Position numbers and translations under genes: made by a program | The notes under the pieces: generated by a model | Databases searched by the model: none | The model's input: only the letters and a program-made list of their open reading frames with translations | What the model was told of the DNA's origin: nothing | DNA from: Halobacillus litoralis | GTDB lineage: Bacteria > Bacillota > Bacilli > Bacillales > Halobacillaceae | Direction: 5' to 3' | Assembly: GCF_020524025.1 (NCBI RefSeq) | Contig: NZ_JAIVKN010000002.1 | Coordinates: 682,001 to 746,000 of the forward strand | DNA length: 64,000 nt | Shown: piece after piece, positions 63,614 through 64,000 of the stretch | Numbering within the stretch: position 1 is the stretch's first letter | Layout of the letters: every line of letters begins with the position of its first letter

Positions 63614-64000
63614 ATGGTCTACTCATTTCCAAACACACAAGGATCTAAGGTACAGTTTAAAGACCGCTATGACAACTTTATTGGTGGCGAATGGACAAAG
63701 CCTGTAAAGGGGCAGTACTTTGACAATGTCACTCCTGTAACGGGACAGGTTTTCTGTCAGGTTGCTCGTTCTACAGAAGAAGACATTGAGCTTGCCTTGG
63801 ATGCTGCACATAAAGCAAAAGATACATGGGGCAAAACATCCGTTACAGAACGTTCGATCATTTTAAATCGAATTGCAGATCGTATAGAAGAAAACTTAGA
63901 AGAACTGGCTATTGCGGAAACGTGGGAAAATGGGAAAGCTGTACGTGAAACATTAAATGCTGACATTCCCCTGGCTGTTGATCACTTCCGTTACTTTGCT
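63614..64000 (+). CDS. Aldehyde dehydrogenase, N-terminal part (runs off the window)
   Basis: The frame opens at ATG 63614 behind AGGAGG and stays open to the window end (129 codons). It begins [20 protein letters not shown] and [20 protein letters not shown], the N-terminus of NAD-dependent aldehyde dehydrogenases of the ExaC/AcoD acetaldehyde type, and continues ENGKAVRET, the usual ALDH coenzyme-domain segment. The catalytic Cys and Glu lie beyond the window. The upstream cre suggests catabolite control. Confidence 0.9.
   Translation, partial: MVYSFPNTQGSKVQFKDRYDNFIGGEWTKPVKGQYFDNVTPVTGQVFCQVARSTEEDIELALDAAHKAKDTWGKTSVTERSIILNRIADRIEENLEELAIAETWENGKAVRETLNADIPLAVDHFRYFA

Overview
This window looks like chromosomal sequence from a low-to-mid GC, Gram-positive Bacillaceae bacterium. 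The evidence is strong AGGAGG-type ribosome binding sites, many compact U-tailed hairpin terminators, and gene sets typical of Bacillus relatives (CssRS/HtrA, LiaIHFSR, NiaR, YpmRS, YpcP, TrhO, an S-box riboswitch, a TreR-controlled PTS trehalose operon). The acidic proteins and general gene repertoire suggest a moderately halophilic genus such as Halobacillus; that assignment is an inference. I saw no rRNA, tRNA, insertion sequence, prophage or CRISPR array.

Layout. 1-6.4 kb: acyl-CoA thioesterase, a CssRS-like two-component system divergent from an HtrA protease, cardiolipin synthase and the niacin repressor NiaR. 6.4-11.4 kb: GH32 sucrase, a PTS IIA(Glc) protein, methionine gamma-lyase under a perfect CcpA (cre) site, and an EAL/HDOD protein. 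11.5-17.4 kb: a Rieske flavoprotein, RarD, a three-gene minus-strand cluster with two flavoproteins, and a DUF2188 protein. 17.4-20.5 kb: consensus promoter, SAM riboswitch, then metY (with an unusual C-terminal extension) and metX. 20.5-26 kb: PdaC-like deacetylase, tryptophan 2,3-dioxygenase with a DUF4166 protein, an RQC-like Cys-cluster protein, and rpiA. 26-31 kb: a Lia envelope-stress operon without liaG, then an M24 peptidase. 31-38.8 kb: a small oxidase-like membrane protein, BioY, an AhpD-like protein, a nuclease-XPD helicase fusion, YpmR/YpmS, cysteine synthase and a TRIC-type channel. 39-43.5 kb: an XRE-PAS regulator, DUF2071 protein, ring-cleaving dioxygenase and a short aconitase. 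43.7-46.8 kb: a peptide-sensing regulator (RRNPP type) overlapping a 40-residue exported pro-peptide gene, then a CstB-like persulfide enzyme. 46.9-51.9 kb: a DUF6933 protein and the trehalose operon (IIA, treP, treA, treR). 52-58 kb: three MFS transporters, nicotinamidase and TrhO. 58-64 kb: pyridoxine kinase, an alkyltransferase-like protein overlapping or abutting a Fe-S PD-(D/E)XK nuclease, an NAD(P)-binding protein, a second RRNPP-type regulator, the YpcP exonuclease and the start of an aldehyde dehydrogenase.

How the genes fit together. Sulfur amino-acid metabolism recurs: metYX under SAM control, methionine gamma-lyase under likely catabolite control, cysK, and a persulfide dioxygenase/rhodanese. 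Envelope surveillance is represented by CssRS-HtrA, Lia and cardiolipin synthase. Carbon control is visible as three cre-like sites and two near-duplicate IIA(Glc) proteins. Among the least described elements are the receptor/pro-peptide pair at 43785-45184, which looks like an uncharacterised quorum-sensing cassette, and the alkyltransferase-like/nuclease pair at 59105-60401.
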